Assembly: GCA_036399835.1 (NCBI GenBank)
Contig: DASWMI010000205.1
Coordinates: forward strand, 1 to 23,037
Direction of reading: 5' to 3'
Source: DASYML01 sp036399835
GTDB lineage: Bacteria > Acidobacteriota > Blastocatellia > Pyrinomonadales > Pyrinomonadaceae
Length of the DNA stretch: 23,037 nucleotides
In this document: in pieces, positions 8,211-16,248 of the stretch
Layout: each line of letters opens with the position of its first letter
Position numbering within the stretch: position 1 is the first letter of the stretch
The notes under the pieces: generated by a model
The model's input: only the letters and a program-made list of their open reading frames with translations
What the model was told of the DNA's origin: nothing
Databases searched by the model: none
Program-made: the position numbers and the translations under genes

Positions 8211-8294
8211 ACAGTTTTCGGTTTTCAGTTTTGAGTTTTCAGAACAAGCAACTTGTCTTGTGCTTAAAACTGAAAACCGAAAACTTGAAACTGT
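8211..8294. repeat. Inverted repeat of GTTTTC words between rpsI and rpsB
   Basis: A 19-bp perfect inverted repeat pairs 8214-8232 with 8266-8284. ACAG/CTGT words at the outer ends extend it with gaps. Each arm repeats GTTTTC/CAGTTTT. It starts immediately after the rpsI stop codon, in a 193-nt spacer before rpsB. A strong hairpin at this point could attenuate transcription or protect the rplM-rpsI message. Confidence 0.8.
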
Positions 8295-8687
8295 TTAGCG
8301 TTTTGAGAACTGGAAGCGCTTGCGTGCGCCCTTCTGCCCGTACTTCTTGCGCTCTTTGATACGCGGGTCGCGCGTCACCAGCCCGGCCTGTTTGAGGGCG
8401 CGGCGCAGGTCCGCGTTGAATTCCATGAGAGCGCGCGTGATGCCGTGGCGAATCGCGCCGGCCTGTCCAGCCGGGCCGCCGCCGTCAACGTTGACCAGGA
8501 TGTCGAACTTGTTCGCCATGTCGGTCAGTTGGAGCGGCTGGCGAATAATCATGCGCAGCGTCTCGTTGGGAAAATATTGATCGAAGGGCTTGCGGTTAAT
8601 GACGACTTCGCCCGCGCCCGGTCTGAGATAGACGCGGGCCGTTGAAGTCTTGCGTCGTCCGGTTCCGTAGTATTGAATATCAGCCAC
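8295..8687 (-). CDS. rpsI: 30S ribosomal protein S9
   Basis: This full-length 130-residue S9 has 'YYGTGRRKTSTARVYLRPG' at the N-terminus, 'VDGGGPAGQAGAIRHGITRAL' in the middle, and the basic C-terminal tail 'KYGQKGARKRFQFSKR' that reaches the P-site tRNA. It lies 35 nt downstream of rplM, the universal pairing of these two genes. Confidence 0.98.
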   Translation of the reverse strand: MADIQYYGTGRRKTSTARVYLRPGAGEVVINRKPFDQYFPNETLRMIIRQPLQLTDMANKFDILVNVDGGGPAGQAGAIRHGITRALMEFNADLRRALKQAGLVTRDPRIKERKKYGQKGARKRFQFSKR

Positions 8688-8722
8688 AGCTTTTCTTTAT
8701 CCTTAACAAAATCTCTCGTGCG

Positions 8723-9178
8723 TTATCTCTTATTGGGTGATGAGTTGATTACCAGAGGTTGCGGTTGCTGCGCGGCGTGCGGGTGCTGTTCGTCGCCGTA
8801 AACCTTGAGCTTCTTAGCCATCGCGCGCCCAAGCTTGTTCTTCGGCAACATGCCTCTGACCGCCAGCTCTATGACCCGCTCAGGATGCTTGGCAAACTGG
8901 TCCTGGACCGAAACCTCGCGCAGCCCGCCCGGATAGAGCGTGTGATGCCTGTAGACCTTCTGCTCGGCCTTTGAACCCTTAAAGATGGCCTTGCGAGCGT
9001 TAATCACGATGACGTGGTCGCCCACGTCCATGAAGGGAGTCCAGAAAGGATTACGTTTGCCGGAGATGATGCTGGCGATTTCGGTGGCGAGCCTGCCGAC
9101 GGTTTGCCCCGCAGCGTCAACGACGTACCATTTGCGATTATCAGCGAGCGTGTTGCCGCTGGGAAACTGTGTTGCCAT
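8723..9178 (-). CDS. rplM: 50S ribosomal protein L13
   Basis: The 151-residue L13 has 'KWYVVDAAGQTVGRLATEIA', 'FMDVGDHVIVINA', 'YRHHTLYPGGLREV' and 'RGMLPKNKLGRAMAKKLKVY'. L13 is an early 23S rRNA-binding assembly protein. It is the first gene of the operon, 36 nt after the likely transcription start. The ribosome site is poor (GAGAGAG). L13 autoregulates its operon in some bacteria, but no known leader structure is evident here. Confidence 0.98.
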   Translation of the reverse strand: MATQFPSGNTLADNRKWYVVDAAGQTVGRLATEIASIISGKRNPFWTPFMDVGDHVIVINARKAIFKGSKAEQKVYRHHTLYPGGLREVSVQDQFAKHPERVIELAVRGMLPKNKLGRAMAKKLKVYGDEQHPHAAQQPQPLVINSSPNKR

Positions 9179-9220
9179 AGATAACTCTCTCTAGTTTTAG
9201 CGTTTTAAACGCGAACGGCT

Positions 9221-9250
9221 AGAATAACGAAACGCCCCGAAAAATGTCAA
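9221..9250 (-). promoter_or_regulatory. Sigma70-type promoter of the rplM operon
   Basis: Read on the minus strand, TTGACA (9250-9245, perfect -35) is followed by an 18-nt spacer and TATTCT (9226-9221, 4 of 6 to the -10 consensus). Transcription would start near 9214, leaving a leader of about 36 nt before rplM. The position, directly after the M48 gene's terminator, fits a housekeeping operon promoter. Confidence 0.75.
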
Positions 9251-9276
9251 GTTAAAGCGGGGCGGGGCGACACACA

Positions 9277-9315
9277 AAAGAGGCTCTCCGGCACTCATGA
9301 CCGGAGGGCCTCTTT
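9277..9315 (-). terminator. Terminator of the M48 protease gene
   Basis: A 15-bp stem with a single G-T wobble (9277-9291 with 9301-9315) has a 9-nt loop. On the minus strand it is followed by a short T-run. It lies 29 nt after the protease stop codon and just before the rplM promoter, so it separates the two units. Confidence 0.85.
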
Positions 9316-9343
9316 AGATTTTATGGACCTTCAAACCTAAGCT

Positions 9344-10513
9344 TTAGGGCTGGGTCGGCGCAGGCGGCTGCGCGTCGCCGTTGCGTTTGAGCTTGGGAGC
9401 CTCTGTCGGCTGTTTGTTGTCAGCAGGCTTGTTGTCCGCATCCGGCGCGGGCTGTGTGCCGCTCGAATCATCCGTCGGCTGGCGACGTTTGAGGGTCGGG
9501 CGTCCGGGTGCGCCGTTATCGCCGGAGATGTCGCCGGCTGTGGTGGCACGCGCGTTTGAGAGCCTCATCAGGCGCGCCTTGACGCGTTGAAACTCTGAGG
9601 TGTTGATGATGTACTCTTCGCGCTCTGGAAAACGTGCGGCCAGCGCCAGCGAAGCCTCGCGGCGCTCCGGCGGCTGCGGGTGCGACGAAAAAGCCTTGGC
9701 GATAAAGCCCGGTTTCTTTTTGTTCGTGGCGGCGAGCTTCTCGAACAGGGTCGCCATCGCGTTCGGGTCGTAGCCTGCGGCGTAAAGATACTGTACGCCG
9801 AGCTTATCGGCTTCGGATTCAGCCGCGCGGCTAAACCTCATGAATCCGAGGAGCGCGGCGAAATTGCCGCCCTGGTAGATGGCCTGCCCGATACCGCCGC
9901 CGAGGACGATGGCCGGAATGAGAATCGCATACTGCGCGACCGTCGCCTTGGCTTGATTCTCTACGGCGTGGCGAGCGGCAACGTGCGCAATCTCGTGGGC
10001 CATCACGCCAGCCAACTCCGCTTCATTGTCTGCGGCTAGCAGCAGCCCCTTGTTGACGTAGAAAAATCCGCCGGGCAGAGCAAAAGCATTGACTTCATCG
10101 GAATCAATGACCTTAATCGTGAAAGGCACTTTGGCGTCCGAATGGAGCACGACGTTCTGGCCGACGCGGTTGACGTATTCCGTAATCACAGGGTCGTCAA
10201 TAAACTTGGCCTGGCGGTCAACTTCCGCCGCCAGCTCGCGGCCCAGCGCGACCTCTTTCTCCGTCCCTGTCGCCAGCTTGTCCCAGATACCCTTGTTAAT
10301 CTTGCGTTTCCCGACCAGATTCGGGTCTTCGCTGGTCGAGAGCGTGCGATTCCTGTCCTGCTTGGCAGGCTCAGTGGACGCTGGCTTGCTCTGCTCGTTC
10401 TTTTTCTGCTCTTGCGTCTGTTGTTTCGGTGCGGCGTAAACGCCGATGGCGCTCGTCCACAGGCTGAGAGCCAGCGCGAGAGCGATTGCGATACGGGAGA
10501 AGCGACGGTTCAT
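9344..10513 (-). CDS. Secreted M48-family zinc metalloprotease
   Basis: The 389-residue product has a signal peptide (about residues 1-28, ending GVYAA), then a Gln/Lys-rich linker to about 60. The M48 peptidase domain spans about 75-330. Visible motifs are HEIAH at 173-177 (two zinc ligands and the catalytic Glu) and ESEAD at 232-236, whose first Glu is the expected third ligand. The flanking 'NAFALPGGFFYVNKGLL' is typical of BepA/LoiP-like periplasmic proteases, which handle outer-membrane protein quality control; that role is a family inference. The tail after 330 is Pro/Asp/Lys-rich and disordered, and no TPR domain is visible. The start at 10513 is preferred over 10543 because GGAGG lies 9 nt upstream and the signal peptide then begins correctly. 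Confidence 0.9.
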   Translation of the reverse strand: MNRRFSRIAIALALALSLWTSAIGVYAAPKQQTQEQKKNEQSKPASTEPAKQDRNRTLSTSEDPNLVGKRKINKGIWDKLATGTEKEVALGRELAAEVDRQAKFIDDPVITEYVNRVGQNVVLHSDAKVPFTIKVIDSDEVNAFALPGGFFYVNKGLLLAADNEAELAGVMAHEIAHVAARHAVENQAKATVAQYAILIPAIVLGGGIGQAIYQGGNFAALLGFMRFSRAAESEADKLGVQYLYAAGYDPNAMATLFEKLAATNKKKPGFIAKAFSSHPQPPERREASLALAARFPEREEYIINTSEFQRVKARLMRLSNARATTAGDISGDNGAPGRPTLKRRQPTDDSSGTQPAPDADNKPADNKQPTEAPKLKRNGDAQPPAPTQP

Positions 10514-11043
10514 GTCGAAAAGCCTCCAGAAAATTACGAACACCCGTTGAGCTGGTCGCGCAGCGCCCCCAAACCGAAGCGCCTCAATTTTGGTCCAGCT
10601 ATATCTTTAAGAAGTTGCACGGCCCGGATACGTTTTCTCAAACGCGAGGGACTTTTGCGCCCGCAAATGTAAATCCGGCTTTCCGCTTATGAGCCTCTTT
10701 GAGCTTTTTTTACACCTGAAGGGGGCGCTACTCGAATGCACAACCTTTGATGCCTCAATGCCTTCAAAGGGTTGCGCCAGCCCTTCGGGATAGCCCGCGC
10801 GCCAGAAACGCCTGCGCCAGCCCCTCTTCGGGCCTTTCCCGTCTCAGCTCGCCTGATTGAACTTCTGTGATTTCCTGTCTCACTTCCATTATAGGCCACT
10901 TCGGGAGGCAAAGTCATAGAAATTTGATATTTAAACTGATTGCGCCCGCTCGGGCCACCGTGTTAGAGTCGAAATAGCGGAATAATTGCCCCATTCCGCC
11001 CGTCTTTCGTTCCCGCCTCAAGGGTTTTCATCTTTCAGCCTAA
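10514..11043. other. Divergent intergenic region with a hairpin and a short direct repeat
   Basis: No credible gene lies in these 530 nt. An imperfect 10-11 bp hairpin sits at 10741-10774 (CAACCTTTGA with TCAAAGGGTTG, one bulge). It is followed by a direct repeat of TGCGCCAGCCC..TTCGGG at 10773-10789 and 10813-10832. One dispersed TGGTCCAG motif is at 10591-10598. A weak TTGCGC-18-TAGAGT arrangement at 10940-10969 could drive the ATPase gene, but this is poorly supported. Confidence 0.4.
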
Positions 11044-14000
11044 ATGAAACGCGCACAGGATAAGATCAAGGATTATGTCGAGCCGCAGAGCTTTGACGAA
11101 GTAGCCAACTTCGCCTCGGACCCGGCGCGCGCGCTGGCCGCGTATCGTTTTACGGACGCGACTTCGGAACTCATCGTGCGCTGGCTGGACGCGCTCGCAG
11201 ACCTCTCGCGCAATCGCGGGACGTGCCGCGCTCTGGCGGGCCAGCGCGGCGTCGGCAAGAGCCACACGCTGGCGGCGATAGGCGCTCTGGCGGCTATCCC
11301 AGAGCTGCGCCTGAAGGTCTCGGACGCGCATGTCACGACCAGCGCGCGCCGCCTGCTGAGCCGCGCCTATACGGTCGTCCGTGTCGAAAGAGGCACGCGC
11401 TCGACGCTCGAAGATGAGATTAGCGCGGCCTTTGCACAGTCATTCGGCGGCCAGGAGGCCGACTGGAAACACGAGCCTGCCATCCTGCTCACGATTGCCG
11501 CGCACAAAAGCAATGGGCCTTTTATCCTGCTGGTTGATACGGCGACGGGCCGCGAAGTGCGCGTCAGGCGCAACGACGGGCCGCTCCTCAGCCAACTGGC
11601 TGCGGCGACAGCCGAGGCCAACGCTTTTGTCGGCATAGCCCTCGACGACGATATAGAGGGAGCTGACGGGGCCAACGTCGCGCTCTCCGGCGCATTCCAC
11701 ATAGACTACCTAGACCCTGAGCATCTTTACCGCATCACGGACCTGCATCTCTTCCCCAAAAAGGACCAGGCGCGCACGGCGCTCCAGGAGATTTACACAA
11801 ACCTGCGAGCAACTGTCCCGGGCTTTAACTGGAGCGAGCCGCGCTTTGCCGCAGTCTATCCGGTCCACCCGCTGATAGCGGACGTGGCGGCTGCCGTGCG
11901 TCTCTACGCGCCGGCCTTTGCCTTCCTGCCTTTTGCCGCCGCCGCAGGGGTCCGCGCCGCCAATCGTCCGGCGCTCTCGCTCGTTGTGCTCGATGAAGTC
12001 TTTGACCGCGCAGAGTATGACCTGCGCAAGGCGGAGGATTTAAGGCACGCCTTTACGGCTTATGACGAGCTGGGGAGCCGCGCCGTCACGAAGTTTCCGA
12101 TCAACCAGCGACTACAGGCCAAGCTCGTCCTCAAGGGTCTCTTTATCCTCTCGCTCGACGGTCGCGGTGCAACTGCGCAGGAGCTTTGCGCGGCGATGCT
12201 CTTTTATGAAGAGACGCAGCCCGCCCGGATGGTCGAGCGAGTCGAAGAGATGCTCGCGCGTTTGATGGAGGCCGCGCCGACAGGCTCTCTGCGCCGCAAT
12301 GAAGACAAGAGCGAGTTTCGCTATTGCTTCGACATCAAGAAGTCTTCGGAATTCGAGGGCGCGCTTGCCATCTCCGCTCAACGCGTCTCAGCCAGCGATG
12401 CTTCCATCCGAGAGCTGCTTCACAACATCGCCCGCGCTCGTTTTACAGACTGGCCGCTGACAAATGAACAGGGCCAGACCATCACGGCTGCGGTTGATTT
12501 CTCGTTGCCCTGGCGCGGCACACCAAGACCCGGCAGCATCAGCCTGCAAGCCTATAATCAAGAGGAAGCATTCGAGGCTTCCGCTTCCAGTCAGGACGAG
12601 TCATCCCTTTACGACTGGAAGGTCATCACGCTCGCGCCTCTACAGCCGGATGACTGCGCACAACAGCAGGACAACGCGCAGCAAGATGTGGCTGGACCAA
12701 CCCGGACAACTGGACCAGCTCAGACAACCGGACCAGCCGGAGCGGCCCTTCCCGTGCGTGCCGTCTGGCGGCCAGCACCCCTCTCCGCCGAAGAGATGGA
12801 AACTCTTTGCCGGCTGATAGCGCTCTGGACCGACAGAGAACTCCTGACGAATTTCAGGGATGCCGCCTGGGCCGCAGAGCAATCGCACAAAGCTCTCGCC
12901 GAGCGTATCTGGGCGCGCATCTATCTAGATGATGGACTGTTTTTGATAGACGGAGCAGAACGCCTCTTGACGGACGAGGCGCGCGCGGCTGCGACTCTGG
13001 CAGAGACGCTGGCTCTGACGCTCGCCCCGTCGTTTGAAGCGCGTTACGCGCAGCATCCAGTCTTTCACGAAGTCTTCGCTGAGGATGATGTCGCGCAGCT
13101 TGTCGGCGGGCTGTTCAGCGGCGCGAACCAGGCGGAGGCGCGCGTTCAGCAACTGGCCCAGTCGTTGGGCCTGCCGCTCGGCTTAGCCTCTTTGCGCGGC
13201 GGCAGCTACGCGCTCGAAGCCGACGACCAGATGCTCAAGCTGCCATGGGTGCGTGAAGTTCTGGCGCTCACGGAGCAGGCCGACGGCGAGACCGTGCCGC
13301 TCGCTTGCGTTTACGAAAAGCTGCGCCGAGAGCCTTACGGGCTGCTACGCGAGGCGCAGCAACTGATTCTCGCAGCGCTGGTCGCGCAACGCCGTATAGA
13401 GCTGGTCACTCAGGCCGGAGACCGCATCAGCCGCCGCACGCTGGACCGCGAGCTGCGCTGGGACGAGGTTGCGGGCGTGGCTCGCATCGCTACCATACTC
13501 CATTCGGCGGACGAGCTGACGGGCTGGGCGCGTGCCCTGACGGACCAGGAGCAACTGGCTTCGATTGCGCGCCCCGAAGCGCGCGAGGCCGTCCGCGAAG
13601 CTCTCGACAACTGGCTCAAGGGCTGGCGGGCAAAACATCTGCTTGAACAGTTCGACGCGCTCCCGGACGAGGGCCTCACGACGCGCGCCTGGAATCTCTC
13701 TTCGGCGGTCCGCAAGAGCTTTGGCGTGGCAGCCGAAGCCATCGAAGCCGTGCTCGCAGAGAACATCTCGCTCGAAGAAGGCTTGCAGCGTGTCGCGGAT
13801 GCCTTTGGAGATTCACTGAACCAGCTCCGGCGCAACGAATCAAGGCTCGCCGAACTGGAATGCTTTACAGCCGCGCTCCCTGAACGCGAGCGCGTCCGCG
13901 CCTTCCTGATGATGACCGAGCCGACCTCCGTCGAATTGATCGAGAGTATGCGGCGCGAGTTGCAGGCTCTCGCCGATGACGTGCACAGCCTTTTTGAAGA

Positions 14001-14712
14001 ACAGTCCGTGAGACGCTTCGAGCTGCTCTGGCGAGAATTCCACGGGCAGTATATTGAGCATTACGCCAGTCTTCATGATGAAGTGATGCACAGCTCTGCG
14101 GGCCGCCGCGTGATTGACGATCTGACGCGCGCAGACGAGTGGCGCGATTTCGAGATGCGCTCGCAGCTTTCCATCGTCAGCCGCCGTTACTGGGAGGAGG
14201 CCACGCGCCTGCTCGCCTGGTCCAGAAAGCTGCGGTGCGAGCTGCCCGTGCGCCAGATTCTTCTGCACAGGCCGGTTTGCGGCTGTGGCTTCCGTCTCTC
14301 GCGTCTCAACGAGCTTGGCAATATCCCGCAGCGGCTGCAAACATTGATGGAGTCTGCGCGGCTGGCACACCTGCGGACGCTCTCACTGTGGAGCGCGCCT
14401 TTGGCGCACACGCTCGAAGTCTTTGCTCAACATGAAGGCGATGCTGCGTTAGCCGAGCGTGCGCGCATGCTGATTGCGGCTCTCGCTGAAGGGTGTGCGA
14501 CCCGGCTCCTTTCTCCTTCGGACCTGCATCTGATAGAAAATGCGCTCAAGCAAACTGCGCTGCCTCCGCTTCGCGTCTCGCTGCCGGTAGAGGGGCAGAC
14601 GCTTCTCACGCGCGAAGAGCTTGGCACAAAGTTCAAACAGTGGCTTAATGAGTTGCCGGGGTATCCTGCGTTCGTCGAGATCATCAGCGGAAACGAGGCG
14701 TCTGGCGGCTGA
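11044..14712 (+). CDS. Large P-loop ATPase resembling DUF6079/BrxC
   Basis: This 1222-residue protein has a Walker A motif GQRGVGKSHT at 66-75 and a probable Walker B strand FILLVD at 160-165. The block 'AVYPVHPLIADVAAAVRL' at about 275-292 and the following 'LVVLDEVFDRAEYDLRKAED' resemble what I recall of DUF6079-type proteins, which are related to the BREX ATPase BrxC. The C-terminal half is helical and Glu/Arg-rich, with a CGCGF element near residue 1077. A low-complexity linker at about 540-570 is encoded by an 18-nt tandem repeat. In BREX, BrxC works with a methylase (PglX) and a phosphatase (PglZ), and neither is in this window. No ribosome site precedes the ATG. Its role is therefore open: NTP-driven DNA or protein remodelling, possibly defence. 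The family call is moderate, the ATPase call strong. Confidence 0.7.
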   Translation: MKRAQDKIKDYVEPQSFDEVANFASDPARALAAYRFTDATSELIVRWLDALADLSRNRGTCRALAGQRGVGKSHTLAAIGALAAIPELRLKVSDAHVTTSARRLLSRAYTVVRVERGTRSTLEDEISAAFAQSFGGQEADWKHEPAILLTIAAHKSNGPFILLVDTATGREVRVRRNDGPLLSQLAAATAEANAFVGIALDDDIEGADGANVALSGAFHIDYLDPEHLYRITDLHLFPKKDQARTALQEIYTNLRATVPGFNWSEPRFAAVYPVHPLIADVAAAVRLYAPAFAFLPFAAAAGVRAANRPALSLVVLDEVFDRAEYDLRKAEDLRHAFTAYDELGSRAVTKFPINQRLQAKLVLKGLFILSLDGRGATAQELCAAMLFYEETQPARMVERVEEMLARLMEAAPTGSLRRNEDKSEFRYCFDIKKSSEFEGALAISAQRVSASDASIRELLHNIARARFTDWPLTNEQGQTITAAVDFSLPWRGTPRPGSISLQAYNQEEAFEASASSQDESSLYDWKVITLAPLQPDDCAQQQDNAQQDVAGPTRTTGPAQTTGPAGAALPVRAVWRPAPLSAEEMETLCRLIALWTDRELLTNFRDAAWAAEQSHKALAERIWARIYLDDGLFLIDGAERLLTDEARAAATLAETLALTLAPSFEARYAQHPVFHEVFAEDDVAQLVGGLFSGANQAEARVQQLAQSLGLPLGLASLRGGSYALEADDQMLKLPWVREVLALTEQADGETVPLACVYEKLRREPYGLLREAQQLILAALVAQRRIELVTQAGDRISRRTLDRELRWDEVAGVARIATILHSADELTGWARALTDQEQLASIARPEAREAVREALDNWLKGWRAKHLLEQFDALPDEGLTTRAWNLSSAVRKSFGVAAEAIEAVLAENISLEEGLQRVADAFGDSLNQLRRNESRLAELECFTAALPERERVRAFLMMTEPTSVELIESMRRELQALADDVHSLFEEQSVRRFELLWREFHGQYIEHYASLHDEVMHSSAGRRVIDDLTRADEWRDFEMRSQLSIVSRRYWEEATRLLAWSRKLRCELPVRQILLHRPVCGCGFRLSRLNELGNIPQRLQTLMESARLAHLRTLSLWSAPLAHTLEVFAQHEGDAALAERARMLIAALAEGCATRLLSPSDLHLIENALKQTALPPLRVSLPVEGQTLLTREELGTKFKQWLNELPGYPAFVEIISGNEASGG
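12692..12740 (+). repeat. In-frame 18-nt tandem repeat in the ATPase gene
   Basis: Units CTGGACCAACCCGGACAA (12692-12709) and CTGGACCAGCTCAGACAA (12710-12727) and a partial third unit (12728-12740) form 2.7 copies. They encode GPTRTT-GPAQTT-GPAG-like hexapeptides at about residues 550-565 in a linker. Each unit carries one copy of the dispersed GGACCA motif. Confidence 0.85.
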
Positions 14713-14713
14713 G

Positions 14714-15676
14714 TTGTCACGCTCTATCGCACACAATCGAGAAAGAAGGCCAAAGGCAGAACGCAAAGCTTCGGTCTCCATCGTCGGCGCTGGAAGGCTG
14801 GGGACGGCGCTCGCACGCGCTCTGGCCTCAAGCGGCTACCACGTGGAGGCCGTCGTCTCGCGCAGATTAGGACGCGCGCGCCGCGCAGCAGCCTTGAGCG
14901 GCGAGCCGCAACCCCTCGCCCTGAGTCTCGCCAAAGTGGACCAGCTTCCGCCGAGCGAGATTATCTTTATCACCACGCCGGATGATGCCATTGCCGCGAC
15001 CGCAGAGCTTTTAGCTTCCTATGCCAACTCGCAGCGCTACGCTGGCATTGCGCTCCACACCAGCGGCGCGCTCACTTCAGACATCCTCGGGAGCCTCGGC
15101 AGCGTGGGTTTTCGCACAGGCTCTATGCACCCGCTCGTCTCCGTCAGCGATGCCGTTTCGGGCGCTGAGAGATTGCGCGGCGCGTTCTATGCGGTCGAGG
15201 GCGAGCGTGCAGCCGTGCGCGTCGCGCGCGGGGTCGTGCGCGACCTGGGCGGGCGGAGCTTTTCCATCGCTTCGAGCGATAAGGCACTCTATCACGCGGC
15301 AGCCGTGATGACTTCGGGCCACGTCGTCGCGCTCTTCGAGATGGCAACGGAGCTGCTGGAACGTTGCGGCCTGAAGAGCGCGCAGGCACGCGCGGTGCTG
15401 CTGCCTCTGCTGCGCTCCACGCTTGAAAACCTCTCGAAGAACGAGCCGTCACGCGCTCTGACAGGCACGTTTGCGCGCGCAGACATCTCGACCGTGCGCA
15501 GGCACACCGCCGCGCTGCGCTCTCAAAAGATGCCCGATGCGCTTTCCGTTTATGCGCTGCTCGGCAATCGTTCGCTGCAACTGGCGGCCAGGCGCGGCGC
15601 GGACCCGAAGGCTTTGAAAGAGATTGCGAAAGAGATGCGCAGGCTGTTGCTTGATAAAGAGGAAGAGAAAGATTAA
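14714..15676 (+). CDS. Rossmann-fold/DUF2520 NAD(P)-binding protein
   Basis: The Rossmann dinucleotide motif 'VSIVGAGRLGTALARALASS' lies near the N-terminus. 'EIIFITTPDDAI' and 'LHTSGALTSDIL..LGSVGF' follow, then 'GSMHPLVSV' and a helical C-terminal DUF2520 domain ('HAAAVMTSGHVVALFEMATE'). The family resembles pyrroline-5-carboxylate and ketopantoate reductases, but its substrate is unknown to me. The start is unusual. The first ATG (14621) lies inside the upstream ATPase gene. The in-frame TTG at 14714, one base after the ATPase stop codon, gives a more natural length of 320 residues and would be translationally coupled. Even then about 18 residues precede the first strand. It may be co-transcribed with the ATPase gene. 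Confidence 0.8.
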   Translation: MSRSIAHNRERRPKAERKASVSIVGAGRLGTALARALASSGYHVEAVVSRRLGRARRAAALSGEPQPLALSLAKVDQLPPSEIIFITTPDDAIAATAELLASYANSQRYAGIALHTSGALTSDILGSLGSVGFRTGSMHPLVSVSDAVSGAERLRGAFYAVEGERAAVRVARGVVRDLGGRSFSIASSDKALYHAAAVMTSGHVVALFEMATELLERCGLKSAQARAVLLPLLRSTLENLSKNEPSRALTGTFARADISTVRRHTAALRSQKMPDALSVYALLGNRSLQLAARRGADPKALKEIAKEMRRLLLDKEEEKD

Positions 15677-15686
15677 CCGCTGAAGA

Positions 15687-15796
15687 GGCGTAGAAAGAGA
15701 ACGAGAAACGAAGCCATGCGGCAGCGCGTGAACTGAAAAGCTTTCACCTTTCATTGACGCGCCGCCGCATGGCTTTATCATCGTTCTCTTTCTACG
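15687..15796. terminator. Long inverted repeat between convergent genes
   Basis: Arms at 15687-15728 and 15756-15796 pair over 17 bp, then 11 bp, then 6 bp, interrupted by short mismatched segments. This 110-nt cruciform-like element occupies the space between the DUF2520 gene (+) and the small membrane protein gene (-). Its position suggests bidirectional termination. The length and near-perfection are greater than needed for that, so a small repeat element is the alternative. Confidence 0.7.
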
Positions 15797-15846
15797 CGAT
15801 AAAGATTTCTCTTTCGCACGCTCTCCGGCGTTGAAGCCTTGGCGTC

Positions 15847-16248
15847 TTAGCTCTGGCGATAATCCGGGTAAGCTGGCGGCTCTTCAAAGTTAAGCTCATC
15901 GGGTTGATCTCCTCTGCGGCGTATGCGGCTGAAGACGTAGAGATTGAAAAAGTGCATACCGCCGAGCACAACGAGCACCATGCCGACCTTCCAGGAGAGA
16001 GCCTCTATGCCTTCGCGCATATTCTCGACCTCGTAGCCGAGCTTGAGCGCGAGGCTGACGTATCCGAAGTTAATCAGGTAGAAGCCGACGACCAGCAGGT
16101 GATTGACCGAATCGGCCAACGCCTCGTTGCCCTGAAAAACATCCACCAGAAATACTCTGCCGTTCTTGTGCAGCGTCCGGGCCACCCAGATTGTGAGAGC
16201 GACGCTGATGCCGAGATAGGTCAGGTATGTCATCACAATCGTGTTCAT
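15847..16248 (-). CDS. Small integral membrane protein of unknown function
   Basis: This 133-residue protein has three predicted membrane helices at about residues 4-23, 50-70 and 86-107. The conserved-looking loop 'WVARTLHKNGRVFLVDVFQG' lies between helices 1 and 2, and a charged cytoplasmic tail ends in a Pro/Tyr-rich stretch. I recognise no named family or catalytic motif. The start at 16248 is clear: AGGAGG lies 5 nt upstream, whereas a start at 16290 would have no such site. It is flanked by a long inverted repeat downstream and a 13-bp hairpin upstream, so it seems to be a single-gene unit. Confidence 0.75.
   Translation of the reverse strand: MNTIVMTYLTYLGISVALTIWVARTLHKNGRVFLVDVFQGNEALADSVNHLLVVGFYLINFGYVSLALKLGYEVENMREGIEALSWKVGMVLVVLGGMHFFNLYVFSRIRRRGDQPDELNFEEPPAYPDYRQS

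Noticed and set aside
10741..10774. CRISPR-repeat-like hairpin unit
   Set aside because: Only one copy is present, with no spacer-repeat periodicity and no cas gene in the window, so it is not an array.
10687..10917. 76-residue open frame on the minus strand
   Set aside because: It is encoded by the hairpin and direct-repeat region, has no ribosome site and reads like translated repeat DNA.
11044..15676. Complete BREX system
   Set aside because: Only a BrxC/DUF6079-like ATPase is seen; no PglX methylase, PglZ phosphatase, BrxA/B or BrxL is present in the window.
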